This document shows positions 16,859 to 26,611 of a stretch of DNA of 64,000 nucleotides, piece after piece. Position 1 is the stretch's first letter, and each line of letters begins with the position of its first letter. The translations under genes were made by a program, and so were the position numbers. Origin of the DNA: Pseudofulvibacter geojedonensis. Its GTDB lineage: Bacteria > Bacteroidota > Bacteroidia > Flavobacteriales > Flavobacteriaceae. The stretch is taken from positions 389,980 to 453,979 of the forward strand of contig NZ_JBHTJM010000006.1 in assembly GCF_042675745.1 (NCBI RefSeq), given 5' to 3'. The notes below the pieces were generated by a model that did no database searches, was not told where the DNA came from, and saw nothing but the letters and a program-made list of their open reading frames with translations.

Positions 16859-18643
16859 TTAATGAAATTCTTGATAAATTTTTTGAGCTCTAGAAAAGCC
16901 CACTACCTTTTGTAAATCTTCTAGAGAAGCCTCTTTAATTCTCTTAACCGATTTAAATTTTTTCATCAGTTCTACTATCGTCTTTTCTCCTATCCCGTTA
17001 ATCGTTTCCAACTCAGTTTGTAAAGCATTTTTACTTCTTCTATTTCTATGATGCTCTATACCAAATCGATGCGCTTCATTACGCAATTGTTGAATTATTT
17101 TTAAGGTCTCCGACTTCTTATCCAAATACAACGGATACTTATCACCAGGATAAAACAATTCTTCTAACCGTTTTGCTATACCAATTACTGCTATTTTATC
17201 CCTCAAGCCTAAAGCATCAATACTTTTTAATGCAGAAGACAATTGACCTTTACCACCATCTATTATAACCAACTGAGGTAATTCCTGACCTTCATCAACC
17301 AGTCTTTTATAACGTCTAAAAACTACTTCCTCCATAGAAGCGAAATCATCTGGCCCTTCTACTGTTTTAATATTAAAGTGACGATAATCTTTTTTACTTG
17401 GCTTCCCATTTTTAAAAACTACACAAGCTGCCACCGGATTCGTTCCCTGAATATTAGAATTATCAAAACACTCTATGTGTCTTGGTTCTACAGAAAGACG
17501 TAAATCTTTTTTCATCTGAACCATTATTCTATTAGCATGCCTGTCTGGATCTGTTAATTGTACTTGCTTAAAACGCTCCATCCTAAAGTATTTAGCATTT
17601 CTCTCAGACAGGTCTATCAACCTTTTTTTATCTCCTAACTTAGGTATCGTTTGCTTTATCTCTTCTCCTAAATCTACCTTAAAAGGCAATAACAGCTCTT
17701 TGGTTTGTAAGTGAAAACGATTTCTTATTTCTGTTATCGCTATTTCTAATAATTCTTTATCGGTTTCTGCTAATCTCTTTTTCATTTCTAAGGTATGAGA
17801 CCGAACTATAGAACCATAAGAAACCTGTAAAAAGTTTACATAACCATAACTCTCATCTGTTACTATAGAAAACACATCTACATTAGATATTTTGGGATTT
17901 ACAATTGTAGACTTTGCTTGGTAATTTTCTAAAACAGTTATCTTTTCCTTCATTTGTTGCGCTTCTTCGAACTGAAGATTAGCCGCAAACTCATTCATTC
18001 TATTTTTAAACGCTTTTATTGAGTTTTTAAAATTGCCTTTCAGTATTTCTCTAATAGCTACAATTTGTTCATTATAACTAGTTTCTGTCTGCAACCCTTC
18101 GCATCCGCCTTGACAATTTTTAATATGATATTCTAAACATACTTTGTATTTACCTGATGCTATATTACTTGGTTTTAAATCGTAATTACAAGTGCGAATC
18201 TGAAACAACCCCTTTATTAAATCCAATAGAGTATTAACTGTTTTAAAATTAGTGTAAGGTCCAAAATATTCTGACCCATCTTTCACTACTCTTCTTGTAG
18301 CAAACACTCTAGGAAAAGACTCCTTTTTAACACATATCCAAGGGTAGGTTTTATCATCCTTTAATAAAACATTATAACGTGGCTGATACTTCTTTATTAG
18401 GTTATTTTCTAACAACAAAGCATCTGTTTCTGTAGCTACAATTATATGTTTTATAGAAACTATCTTTTTTACCAACACACTTGTTTTAGCATTATCATGC
18501 TTTTTAGTAAAATAAGATGAAACTCTTTTTTTTAAATTCTTAGCCTTACCCACATACAATAGCTTATCATCAGTATCATAATACTGATAGACTCCTGGTC
18601 TGCTAGGTAATGTTTGTATTTGAAGCTGTAGGTTATTTGACAC
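16859..18643 (-). CDS. uvrC: Excinuclease ABC subunit C
   Basis: UvrC makes both incisions in nucleotide excision repair. The GIY-YIG domain starts LPSRPGVYQYYD...LLYVGKAKNLKKRV. A UVR segment follows (NLQFEEAQQMKEKI), then the endonuclease V-like domain (HIECFDNSNIQGTNPVAACVVF; VIIDGGKGQLSSAL) and C-terminal helix-hairpin-helix repeats. I choose the GTG at 18643 (SNNLQLQIQTLPSRPGVY): it places LPSRPGVY at the usual distance, and a TAnnTTTG box lies just upstream. An in-frame ATG at 18685 would add 14 atypical residues. About 594 aa. Confidence 0.93.
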   Translation of the reverse strand: MSNNLQLQIQTLPSRPGVYQYYDTDDKLLYVGKAKNLKKRVSSYFTKKHDNAKTSVLVKKIVSIKHIIVATETDALLLENNLIKKYQPRYNVLLKDDKTYPWICVKKESFPRVFATRRVVKDGSEYFGPYTNFKTVNTLLDLIKGLFQIRTCNYDLKPSNIASGKYKVCLEYHIKNCQGGCEGLQTETSYNEQIVAIREILKGNFKNSIKAFKNRMNEFAANLQFEEAQQMKEKITVLENYQAKSTIVNPKISNVDVFSIVTDESYGYVNFLQVSYGSIVRSHTLEMKKRLAETDKELLEIAITEIRNRFHLQTKELLLPFKVDLGEEIKQTIPKLGDKKRLIDLSERNAKYFRMERFKQVQLTDPDRHANRIMVQMKKDLRLSVEPRHIECFDNSNIQGTNPVAACVVFKNGKPSKKDYRHFNIKTVEGPDDFASMEEVVFRRYKRLVDEGQELPQLVIIDGGKGQLSSALKSIDALGLRDKIAVIGIAKRLEELFYPGDKYPLYLDKKSETLKIIQQLRNEAHRFGIEHHRNRRSKNALQTELETINGIGEKTIVELMKKFKSVKRIKEASLEDLQKVVGFSRAQKIYQEFH

Positions 18644-18661
18644 GAATTTCTCTAATTTTAA

Positions 18662-18669
18662 CAAAGATA
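18662..18669 (-). promoter_or_regulatory. -7 promoter box before uvrC
   Basis: TATCTTTG on the minus strand matches TAnnTTTG and lies 18 nt upstream of the proposed GTG start of uvrC. It lies downstream of the ATG at 18685, arguing against that longer start. The -33 element is not clear. Confidence 0.4.
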
Positions 18670-18703
18670 CACAAAGAACGCGCAAGGTTAGACAAAAGAA
18701 AAG

Positions 18704-19519
18704 TCACTCTTCATATAACTCTTTTCTAAATATTTTATGTCTCACTTTCATTTCTTGTTCAACTCCTGTACTATCACCATAACCTCTAATCATTTTTAAA
18801 GTTTTAATCATATTAGGATGTAAGCTCCCATTGCAAACTATTTTACCAATTTCATTTTGAAATACCAACACACCTCTTTGATAAATATGAACGACCAATA
18901 CACCTGAATAGAATCTCTCTATAGCATTCTTCTTATATACATAATTATACCCCATTAAACGCTCTGTTGGAAAACCATATTTGTCTGTTATACTCTTAAA
19001 TTCAGAAACAATTTCAGAAGCTTTACTCACTAATTCATTCAGAGGTATTTCAATCTCTCTTGTTCTCCATTGATGATATCTTTCATTATAAACCACATCA
19101 TCTTTCAACAATTTCTTATATCTTATTTTTAAACCTTCATTAAAGTTTTCATGATAATAATCTTTATACTTTTTAAAATTAGACTTAAAACCATTAAACC
19201 ATTTAAACCTTTTGTACTTTACAAAATACCTTAAAGGCACTCCGCCCCTAGCCAATTGAATAGCAATTTCTTTTGCCCAATTAGCATTTTTTCGTTTTTG
19301 AGCTACATACAAAGCATAACCTAAGTCATCTCCTAAAGGAAAATCTGTTAAACTAAACGCTTCTTTAAAATCTTTTTCAGCTTCTTTAAACTTTTCAATT
19401 TTTACTTTTTTACGAGCAGATGCTACTAGAGAATAATATTCTTCTGGATAGTTACATTCTTGAGATGAAGCAAAAGAAACCGTGATCAAAAAACAGATAA
19501 ATAATAATGTTTTTTTCAT
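18704..19519 (-). CDS. Secreted protein of unknown function
   Basis: This 271-aa protein has a signal peptide (MKKTLLFICFLITVSFASSQ). Residues about 25-95 form a helical, TPR-like stretch (ARKKVKIEKFKEAEKDFKEAF). The C-terminal half contains KYGFPTERLMGYNYV, and NGSLHPNMIKTLKMIRGYGD. I do not recognise a named family. The start overlaps the stop of the DUF4230 gene by 4 bp (ATGA), so the two are translationally coupled. Confidence 0.7.
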   Translation of the reverse strand: MKKTLLFICFLITVSFASSQECNYPEEYYSLVASARKKVKIEKFKEAEKDFKEAFSLTDFPLGDDLGYALYVAQKRKNANWAKEIAIQLARGGVPLRYFVKYKRFKWFNGFKSNFKKYKDYYHENFNEGLKIRYKKLLKDDVVYNERYHQWRTREIEIPLNELVSKASEIVSEFKSITDKYGFPTERLMGYNYVYKKNAIERFYSGVLVVHIYQRGVLVFQNEIGKIVCNGSLHPNMIKTLKMIRGYGDSTGVEQEMKVRHKIFRKELYEE

Positions 19520-20115
19520 AAATCAGATCCCAACAATTTAAAATCTAATGTTTCTGTTTCATCTACCACTTCCCAATTAAAATGCTTGGAAAGTAATAAC
19601 AATTGAGATAATTCTTCGAATAGCCTACTATGAGCCTGATGCTTTAAATCGGTCACTACATTATTTTGCTTTAGCTCATGCATGACTTCTCTTTTAATTT
19701 TGTTATAGTCTGAAGCATTAAATTGATTCATTGTGCTTTGCTCCACATTGTAATACGTAATATCTGGAATTATCGTTACTTCGGGTTTTGGAATTTTCTT
19801 AACTAAAACTCTTTTATTTACAGAATCTACCTCAACCACTAACTCTTTTAAATTATAGCCTATTTGCGCCTTAGCATTTACTACAACTAATGCTTTTTTG
19901 TCGAAAGAAACTAAATCATTAAAATACTTTTTAGAATCTTGATAACGGTGTACTTCTGTAAAATATCCTTCCGTTACCTGCAATTTAGACAACTGCTCTA
20001 ATCCATTATAAATAATCTCTGATTCTGAAACAGAACTGTGCTTTTCTCTGGTTAACCACAAAGTTCCTAAAACACCCACTAAAAAAATTAAAATTCCGAA
20101 TAGTATTTTCTTCAT
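19516..20115 (-). CDS. DUF4230 domain-containing membrane-anchored protein
   Basis: This 199-aa protein has one N-terminal membrane anchor (MKKILFGILIFLVGVLGTLWL) and a periplasmic DUF4230 domain: LSKLQVTEGYFTEVH, KKALVVVNAKAQIGYNLKEL, then PEVTIIPDITYYNVEQS. The family is common in Firmicutes and Bacteroidota, with unknown role. It is co-transcribed with the secreted unknown at 18704-19519 and divergent from 20157. Confidence 0.8.
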   Translation of the reverse strand: MKKILFGILIFLVGVLGTLWLTREKHSSVSESEIIYNGLEQLSKLQVTEGYFTEVHRYQDSKKYFNDLVSFDKKALVVVNAKAQIGYNLKELVVEVDSVNKRVLVKKIPKPEVTIIPDITYYNVEQSTMNQFNASDYNKIKREVMHELKQNNVVTDLKHQAHSRLFEELSQLLLLSKHFNWEVVDETETLDFKLLGSDL

Positions 20116-20156
20116 AATAAACGAAGTTACGTATTTTTAAACTTTTAATTCTTACT

Positions 20157-20669
20157 ATGCTTCAAGCTAAACTACAAGAAATAGCTATTAATGAAAACGG
20201 AAAATATAACAGATCTGATTTAAAAGCAGATGCTGACTGGGGCTCACACCTTCATTTTGTCAGACACCAATTAGATTTTGAGTATAAAGGTATTCATATA
20301 TATTATATGTGTGATACTGGACACCATAACACTGCAACTATTAGATATTCATTACCTAGTCAATCTGAAAAAAAAGAATTTGAAGTATTTACTAAAGATG
20401 TTTTATACAAACTCTTTAACAGAAAGAAAGATTGGATTCACATTAAAGGAAACGATTCTTTATTTAAAAATCATTTACAAAAATCTGATAGCTTTCTACA
20501 TCTCAACAAACTAGCTAAAGAGTTTTTATTCGAACCTACAATAAAGGGAAAATCAATCAATTTACAATTTGAAGTTTCTTGTAAATACCATTTGCTTTTT
20601 GAAAGAAAAGACGAAGTATTAGCCCCATTATTTTCTTTTCATAAAACAATTATAGATTATCTAAATTAA
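20157..20669 (+). CDS. Conserved hypothetical protein
   Basis: This 170-aa soluble protein has no signal peptide. Notable stretches are DADWGSHLHFVRHQLDFEYKG and YYMCDTGHHNTATIRYSL, with several histidines and one cysteine. I do not recognise a family. It is transcribed rightward, 4 bp before the 5-formyltetrahydrofolate cyclo-ligase gene, so the pair is one unit. Confidence 0.7.
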   Translation: MLQAKLQEIAINENGKYNRSDLKADADWGSHLHFVRHQLDFEYKGIHIYYMCDTGHHNTATIRYSLPSQSEKKEFEVFTKDVLYKLFNRKKDWIHIKGNDSLFKNHLQKSDSFLHLNKLAKEFLFEPTIKGKSINLQFEVSCKYHLLFERKDEVLAPLFSFHKTIIDYLN

Positions 20670-20673
20670 AAAA

Positions 20674-21237
20674 ATGTTTAAAAAAGACCTTAGGAAACTA
20701 TACAAAGTAAAACGAAGCAAACTCAGCTTAGATCAAATAGATCAATTAAGTATGGTAATTGCCAACAACTTGTTAAAATTACCTATCTGGGAAAAAACAT
20801 ACTACCATTTATTTCTAAGTATTGAAGAACAAAAAGAGATCCAAACCGAATATATTCTTCATATCCTTCATGCAAAAGACAAAGAAATTGTAGTTTCTAA
20901 ATCTAATTTTGAAAACAATACACTAACTAATTATTTGCTAACGGATAACACCAAAATTAAAAAGAATCAATACAATATTCCAGAACCTATTGATGGAATT
21001 GAAGTACCTCATAACAAATTAGATGTTGTATTTATCCCTCTCTTAACTTTTGATAAAAAAGGAAATAGAGTTGGTTACGGTAAAGGATTTTACGACAAAA
21101 TGTTAGCTAACTGTTCTCCTGATTGTATTAAAATTGGCTTATCTTTTTTTGAAGCCGAAAATGAGATAGCCGATACTTTTGAAGGAGATATTCCTTTAGA
21201 TTATTGCATAACACCTGAAAAAGTATACTCCTTTTAA
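20674..21237 (+). CDS. 5-formyltetrahydrofolate cyclo-ligase
   Basis: This 187-aa enzyme converts 5-formyl-THF to 5,10-methenyl-THF using ATP. The N-terminal KKDLRKLYKVKRSKLS is the basic start typical of the family. The C-terminal VVFIPLLTFDKKGNRVGYGKGFYDKML contains the conserved GxGxGFYD nucleotide/substrate loop. Size is normal. It is the second gene of a two-gene rightward unit and converges on lspA. Confidence 0.93.
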   Translation: MFKKDLRKLYKVKRSKLSLDQIDQLSMVIANNLLKLPIWEKTYYHLFLSIEEQKEIQTEYILHILHAKDKEIVVSKSNFENNTLTNYLLTDNTKIKKNQYNIPEPIDGIEVPHNKLDVVFIPLLTFDKKGNRVGYGKGFYDKMLANCSPDCIKIGLSFFEAENEIADTFEGDIPLDYCITPEKVYSF

Positions 21238-21269
21238 AAATCGTTTCACTTTTCCTACTTTCTTACAAA

Positions 21270-21965
21270 TTATTCCTCTTCAGAAATATTATCATCTACT
21301 AATACCACTTTCTCTTCTTGAGGAAATACTTTTTTATTGAACACCAATAAAATTCCTACTCCTGTACTTATAGCCATATCTGCTATATTAAATACTGGAT
21401 CAAAAAACGTAAAATATTTACCTCCTATACCTGGCATCCATTCTGGCCATGTCCATGAAGCAAAAGGGAAACGCAACATATCTACCACACAACCTTGCAT
21501 CATATTGCTATAACCAGCACCATTCATTTGAGAAACACCTGTATAGCCAATCCAATCATTGTATTGTTCATTGAAAGTAGTTCCAGAGTCAAAAATTAAC
21601 CCGTAAAACAACGAATCTAAATTGTTACCGAAAGCTCCAGCAAAAATTAACGAAATTGCTATTATTAATAATTTTGGCGCATTTTTCCTAACAGACTTAA
21701 CTAGCCAGTAAGCTATAAACCCTATAGCTACCAACCTAAAAGATGTCAAAAATATTTTTGCTGAAGGTTCACTTATAGGTAAAAAATCGCTCAACTTGCT
21801 TCCCCAGGCCATACCTGGGTTTTCAACAAATCTTATTTCGAACCAAGACAAACCAAAAACATTAATATACTCTCCTAAATTAAAATTCGTTTTTATATAA
21901 AGTTTTACAACTTGATCTACAATTAGAATCAATGTTATAATACCGAAAGCCTTTTTTAAACTCAT
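21270..21965 (-). CDS. lspA: Lipoprotein signal peptidase (signal peptidase II)
   Basis: LspA is an inner-membrane aspartic peptidase that cleaves prolipoprotein signal peptides. The 231-aa protein has four membrane segments. Catalytic Asp motifs are present: GNNLDSLFYG and FNIADMAISTGVG. NPGMAWGSK corresponds to the conserved NxGxAFG region. It is longer than the roughly 165-aa enterobacterial form, with an extra loop between the motifs and an acidic C-terminal tail (VVLVDDNISEEE), as is usual in Flavobacteriia. The ileS-dksA-lspA neighbourhood is common in Bacteroidota. Confidence 0.95.
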   Translation of the reverse strand: MSLKKAFGIITLILIVDQVVKLYIKTNFNLGEYINVFGLSWFEIRFVENPGMAWGSKLSDFLPISEPSAKIFLTSFRLVAIGFIAYWLVKSVRKNAPKLLIIAISLIFAGAFGNNLDSLFYGLIFDSGTTFNEQYNDWIGYTGVSQMNGAGYSNMMQGCVVDMLRFPFASWTWPEWMPGIGGKYFTFFDPVFNIADMAISTGVGILLVFNKKVFPQEEKVVLVDDNISEEE

Positions 21966-21999
21966 ATCTCAAAAAAATGATGGCTAAAGTAATAAAATA

Positions 22000-22620
22000 T
22001 TAGCGGATAGTTTGAATGTTTATGTTTCCTTTAAGAGTTTTTAATTGATATAGCAAACTTCCCTCAGGAACATCTTCTTTTACAATCTTTCCGTATTTAG
22101 ATTCACAATTTATTTTCCCTCTTCTTAAAGCTAACTCCACATCCCCCGTAACCGTTTTGATTATTGAATTAGCAATTAAATCTTTAGCAGTAACATTACC
22201 TGAATACAAATTCAGAAAAACTGAATTATACTCTCCTTCTATTTTCACGTTAGCCAAATCACTTGTAAAAACAATATGTTTATTTTCTGGGACTAACAAA
22301 CTAACTTCTATAACATGCACTTTGTGGGCACTCAATTTATCTTGAGGGTACACAATACCTAAAGAAACTGAGCCTGAAATTAACAAGCTTTCGTTTTTTA
22401 TTTTATTCTGTAAAACAAAATTATTAGCATACTCACCTTCGCTTTGAGCTTCTATTTTCACAAAAGGTTTATTATGTGTTTTGATCTTAACCGTAAACAC
22501 ATTATTTAAGTCTACATAAATATGACTCACTCCTTTCTCTATAGGAAATTCTTTCACTAGCTTTTTCTGTGAAAAAACACTAAAAGAGGTTACAAAAATT
22601 ATAAAATATAAAATATTCAT
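22000..22620 (-). CDS. Putative head-GIN/DUF4097-like surface protein
   Basis: This 206-aa protein has an N-terminal signal (MNILYFIIFVTSFSVFSQ). The remainder is beta-rich with short repeated strands (VKIEGEYNSVFLNLYSGNVTAKDL; IKTVTGDVELALRRGKINCE), as in right-handed beta-helix DUF4097/auto-transporter adhesin-like domains. It lies between the DksA-like gene and lspA, separated from the former by a terminator. The function is unknown. Confidence 0.65.
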   Translation of the reverse strand: MNILYFIIFVTSFSVFSQKKLVKEFPIEKGVSHIYVDLNNVFTVKIKTHNKPFVKIEAQSEGEYANNFVLQNKIKNESLLISGSVSLGIVYPQDKLSAHKVHVIEVSLLVPENKHIVFTSDLANVKIEGEYNSVFLNLYSGNVTAKDLIANSIIKTVTGDVELALRRGKINCESKYGKIVKEDVPEGSLLYQLKTLKGNINIQTIR

Positions 22621-22629
22621 CGATAAAAA

Positions 22630-22649
22630 AACGCCTCGAAAGAGGCGTT
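22630..22649 (-). terminator. Terminator after the ileS-dksA unit
   Basis: A perfect 8-bp stem pairs aacgcctc (22630-22637) with gaggcgtt (22642-22649) around a gaaa loop (tttc on the RNA strand), followed by a T tract on the minus strand, 5 bp beyond the DksA-like stop. Confidence 0.85.
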
Positions 22650-22654
22650 AAAAT

Positions 22655-23038
22655 TTATTTTTGCATATTCTTAGCTTCAATACTAAGTGTAGCGTGCGGA
22701 ACCAATTTCAATCGTTCCTTATTAATTAATTTCCCTGTAACTCTACAAATACCATATGTTTTATTCTCTATACGTATTAAAGCATTTTTTAAATCGCGAA
22801 TAAACTTTTGTTGACGTTGAGCCAGCTGCATGTTACGTTCTTTACTCATGATTTGAGATCCTTCATCAAAAGCTTTAAATTGAGGCGAAGTATCTTCTGT
22901 ACCATTATTATGATCGTTCATATAGGCACTTTTTAATAATTCTGTATCGGCTTTAGCCTTCTCTATTTTAGCTTCAATTAACTCTCTAAACTCAGCTAAA
23001 TCAGAATCTGAGTATCTTACTTTTACATCTTCTGCCAT
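22655..23038 (-). CDS. TraR/DksA family transcription regulator
   Basis: This 127-aa protein has a coiled-coil N-terminal half (FRELIEAKIEKAKADTELL) and the DksA/TraR C-terminal segment YGICRVTGKLINKERL. The canonical four-cysteine zinc finger is reduced to one cysteine here, as in many Bacteroidota relatives, so zinc binding is unlikely. It probably acts at the RNA polymerase secondary channel. It lies 7 bp after ileS and is followed by a strong terminator, so it is co-transcribed with ileS. Confidence 0.85.
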   Translation of the reverse strand: MAEDVKVRYSDSDLAEFRELIEAKIEKAKADTELLKSAYMNDHNNGTEDTSPQFKAFDEGSQIMSKERNMQLAQRQQKFIRDLKNALIRIENKTYGICRVTGKLINKERLKLVPHATLSIEAKNMQK

Positions 23039-23045
23039 ATTTGTT

Positions 23046-26000
23046 TTAAATTTTTTCTATAAATAATTTGGTTTCAACATCATCAAAAGCAATATCTATA
23101 CCATTATTTACAGTAGTTGTTAGATTAATATTTTCGGTTAGAGTTTCCGTTTTGATATAATCTTCTAACAAGCCATTTATAGCATTTTCTACAATTCCGT
23201 CTTTCTGAAGTGTTACCTTAATTTTATCGGTTACTTCAAAACCAGAATCTTTACGTAGGTTCTGAATTCTATTTACTAGTTCCCTCGCTATCCCCTCTTT
23301 GCGCAGTTCATCAGAAATAGTAACATCTAACGCTACAGTTAAACCGTTAGCATTTGCTACTAGCCAACCTTCAATGTCCTGGGAAGAAATCTCCACATCT
23401 TCTAGGCTCAATTTAATATTTTTTCCGTTAATATCAAGTGAAATTTCGCCGTTTTGCTCAATTTCTGCGATATTATCTTGATTAAACTGCATAATAGCAC
23501 CTGAAACAGCTTTCATATCCTTACCAAAACGTGGACCTAAAGCTTTAAAATTTGGCTTTATTTGTTTAACTAAGATTCCGGAAGCATCATCTAATAATTC
23601 AATCTCTTTTACATTTACTTCAGATTTAATCAATCCAGAAACTGCTTCAATAGCTTTTTTATCCTCTTCATTTAAAACTGGAATCATAATTCTTTGTAAC
23701 GGCTTTCGAACATTTATCTTCTCTTTAGCTCTTAACGACAATACTAATGAAGATATTGTTTGAGCTTTTTCCATTTTACTTTCTAAAACCGAATCTATCA
23801 ATTCTTTATTAGCTACTGGAAAAGTTGCCAAGTGCACACTTTCGGCTTCTGCTTTACCTGTTACTTTAGTTAAATCTTTATACAATCTATCCATAAAGAA
23901 TGGTGCTACTGGAGCTCCCAACTTAGCGATAGTCTCTAAACAAGTATATAAAGTTTGATATGCAGAAATCTTATCGGTTCCATACTCACCTTTCCAGTAT
24001 CTTCTTCTACTTAAACGAACAAACCAATTACTTAAGTGCTCCTGAACAAAATCTGAAATTGCTCTAGTTGCTTTTGTTGGCTCATATGCTGCGTAGAACT
24101 TATCTACGTTTTCTATTAAACTATTTAATTCTGATAATATCCAACGATCAATTTCTGGCTTTTCATTATAAGTTACCTCAGCTTCAGAATAAGTAAAATT
24201 ATCTAAGTTCGCATATAAACTAAAGAATGAGTACGTATTATATAATGTACCAAAGAATTTTCTACTCACCTCTGTAATTCCATCTAAATCAAACTTTAGG
24301 TTATCCCAAGGGTTTGCGTTAGATATCATATACCAACGGGTAGCATCTGGACCATATTTTTCTAATGTGGTAAACGGATCTACTCCATTACCTAAACGCT
24401 TAGACATTTTTTGTCCGTTTTTATCTAACACCAATCCGTTAGATACTACATTTTTATAGGCTTTATCATCAAAAACCATAGTAGCAATTGCATGTAAGGT
24501 ATAGAACCAACCTCTTGTTTGGTCTACCCCTTCTGCAATGAAATCAGCTGTTTTCCAGCTGTTTTCTACCATTTCTTTATTCTCAAACGGGTAGTGCCAT
24601 TGTGCATATGGCATAGAACCAGAATCAAACCAAACATCTATTAAATCTGATTCACGTTTCATTGGTTGACCAGAATCTGAAACCAATACAATTTTATCTA
24701 CTACATTTTTATGCAAGTCTACTTTATCGTAGTTAGTATCAGACATATCACCTACAACAAAATCTGCAAATACATCTTCTGTCATCAATCCTGCTGCAAC
24801 TGATTTTTTCATTTCAGATTTCAGCTCTTCTATAGAACCCATTATTTTGGCTTCTTTTCCATCTTCTGTTCTCCAAACAGGCAATGGAATTCCCCAATAA
24901 CGAGAACGAGATAAATTCCAATCATTTGCATTCTTTAACCAGTTACCAAACCTACCTGTACCGGTTGCTTCTGGTTTCCAATTAATCTCTTCGTTTAAAG
25001 CATGCATTCTTTCTTTAACGTCTGTTACTTTAATAAACCAAGAATCTAATGGGTAATATAAAATTGGTTTATCGGTTCTCCAACAATGCGGATAACTATG
25101 CACATATTTTTCAACCTTAAAGGCTTTATTTTCTGTTTTTAACTTAATAGCTATTTGTACATCTACAGATTTTTCTGGAGCTTCTCCTTCTGTGTAGTAT
25201 TCATTCTTTACATACATACCAGCAAACTCCCCCATTTCTGGGCGAAACCTACCTTGTAAATCTACTAATGGTACTAAATTGTCATTCTCATCTTTTACCA
25301 ACATTGGTGGAACTCCCGCGTCTTTCGCAACTAAAGCATCGTCTGCACCAAATGTAGGCGCTGTATGAACAATACCTGTTCCATCTTCTGTTGTAACAAA
25401 ATCTCCTGGAATTACTCTAAAAGCTTTTTCTGGAGTTTCATATGGCAAACAATAAGGCAATAATTGCTCGTACTGAATACCTACCAAGTCAGATCCTTTA
25501 AATTCTTGAACCACACAATATGGCACTTGTTTATCTCCAGCTTTATAGTTAGATAAGTCTGCTTGATTTTCAACTTGATTAAATTTCTTTCCTGCAAATT
25601 GCTTTCCAACTAAAGGTTTTGCTAATATTACTTGAATTGGTTCAAAGGTATATTGATTAAATGTTTTTACTAATACATAATCAATCTTTGGCCCAACTGT
25701 TAAAGCTGTGTTACTTGGAAGTGTCCAAGGAGTAGTCGTCCACGCTAAAAAGTGAATTTCTCCTTTATCTTGTAAAAAACTTGGCAAGCTACTAGTCACT
25801 GTTTTAAACTGAGCAACAACAGTAGTATCTGTTACATCTTGATATGCTCCTGGTTGATTTACCTCGTGAGAACTTAATCCTGTTCCAGCTTTAGGCGAAT
25901 AAGGTTGAATTGTATAACCTTTGTACATTAAGTCTTTGTTGTAAATCTGCTTTAATAACCACCAAACAGACTCCATATATTTTGGTTTATAGGTAACATA

Positions 26001-26447
26001 CGGATTATCCATATCTACCCAATAACCCATTTTTTCTGTAAGGTTATTCCAGATATCTGTATATTTCATTACCGCTTTTTTACAAGCAATATTATATTCT
26101 TCTACAGATATTTTAGTTCCAATATCCTCTTTAGTTATACCAAGTTCTTTCTCTACACCTAACTCAACTGGCAAACCATGAGTATCCCAACCTGCTTTAC
26201 GTTTTACCTGGTATCCTTTTAAAGTTTTGTAACGGCAAAAAATATCTTTAATGGTACGTCCCATAGCGTGGTGAATTCCTGGCAAACCATTTGCTGAAGG
26301 TGGCCCTTCAAAAAAGATAAATGGTTTATTATCATCACGGCTAGTTATACTTTTTTCAAAAATGTTGTTATCTTTCCAATAACTAAGGATTTCTTCAGCA
26401 ACATTTGGCAAGTTAAGCCCTTTGTATTCAGTAAACTTCGTACTCAT
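23046..26447 (-). CDS. ileS: Isoleucyl-tRNA synthetase
   Basis: This 1133-aa class Ia synthetase charges tRNA-Ile. The HIGH-type motif is GLPGIHHAMGRTIKD near residue 55, and the KMSKS motif is KMSKRLGNG near 685. The editing (CP1) domain contains AWTTTPWTLPSNTAL and DGTGIVHTAPTFGADD. The long C-terminal region and the motif form point to the eukaryote-like IleS type found in Bacteroidota, a type generally associated with reduced mupirocin sensitivity (inference for this strain). No T-box leader is visible upstream. Confidence 0.97.
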   Translation of the reverse strand: MSTKFTEYKGLNLPNVAEEILSYWKDNNIFEKSITSRDDNKPFIFFEGPPSANGLPGIHHAMGRTIKDIFCRYKTLKGYQVKRKAGWDTHGLPVELGVEKELGITKEDIGTKISVEEYNIACKKAVMKYTDIWNNLTEKMGYWVDMDNPYVTYKPKYMESVWWLLKQIYNKDLMYKGYTIQPYSPKAGTGLSSHEVNQPGAYQDVTDTTVVAQFKTVTSSLPSFLQDKGEIHFLAWTTTPWTLPSNTALTVGPKIDYVLVKTFNQYTFEPIQVILAKPLVGKQFAGKKFNQVENQADLSNYKAGDKQVPYCVVQEFKGSDLVGIQYEQLLPYCLPYETPEKAFRVIPGDFVTTEDGTGIVHTAPTFGADDALVAKDAGVPPMLVKDENDNLVPLVDLQGRFRPEMGEFAGMYVKNEYYTEGEAPEKSVDVQIAIKLKTENKAFKVEKYVHSYPHCWRTDKPILYYPLDSWFIKVTDVKERMHALNEEINWKPEATGTGRFGNWLKNANDWNLSRSRYWGIPLPVWRTEDGKEAKIMGSIEELKSEMKKSVAAGLMTEDVFADFVVGDMSDTNYDKVDLHKNVVDKIVLVSDSGQPMKRESDLIDVWFDSGSMPYAQWHYPFENKEMVENSWKTADFIAEGVDQTRGWFYTLHAIATMVFDDKAYKNVVSNGLVLDKNGQKMSKRLGNGVDPFTTLEKYGPDATRWYMISNANPWDNLKFDLDGITEVSRKFFGTLYNTYSFFSLYANLDNFTYSEAEVTYNEKPEIDRWILSELNSLIENVDKFYAAYEPTKATRAISDFVQEHLSNWFVRLSRRRYWKGEYGTDKISAYQTLYTCLETIAKLGAPVAPFFMDRLYKDLTKVTGKAEAESVHLATFPVANKELIDSVLESKMEKAQTISSLVLSLRAKEKINVRKPLQRIMIPVLNEEDKKAIEAVSGLIKSEVNVKEIELLDDASGILVKQIKPNFKALGPRFGKDMKAVSGAIMQFNQDNIAEIEQNGEISLDINGKNIKLSLEDVEISSQDIEGWLVANANGLTVALDVTISDELRKEGIARELVNRIQNLRKDSGFEVTDKIKVTLQKDGIVENAINGLLEDYIKTETLTENINLTTTVNNGIDIAFDDVETKLFIEKI

Positions 26448-26611
26448 TTTATATCAAAATTTATAAGTACGCGAAATTACGGAATTTATAGGTAATTCTG
26501 ATTTTTTTATCCAAGAAAGATTAATTACAAACAACCTATTTAAATAATAAATAAGTCTAGCAATAGTTTCTTTTAATTTAAAAGTTCTTCAGAGATAAAT
26601 TAACTTAAAAT

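Noticed and set aside
18644..18685. Upstream ATG start for uvrC
   Set aside because: It would add 14 atypical residues and would place the TATCTTTG promoter box inside the coding sequence.
26448..26611. T-box or other leader upstream of ileS
   Set aside because: No T-box sequence, specifier stem or terminator is visible, and T-boxes are not expected in Bacteroidota.
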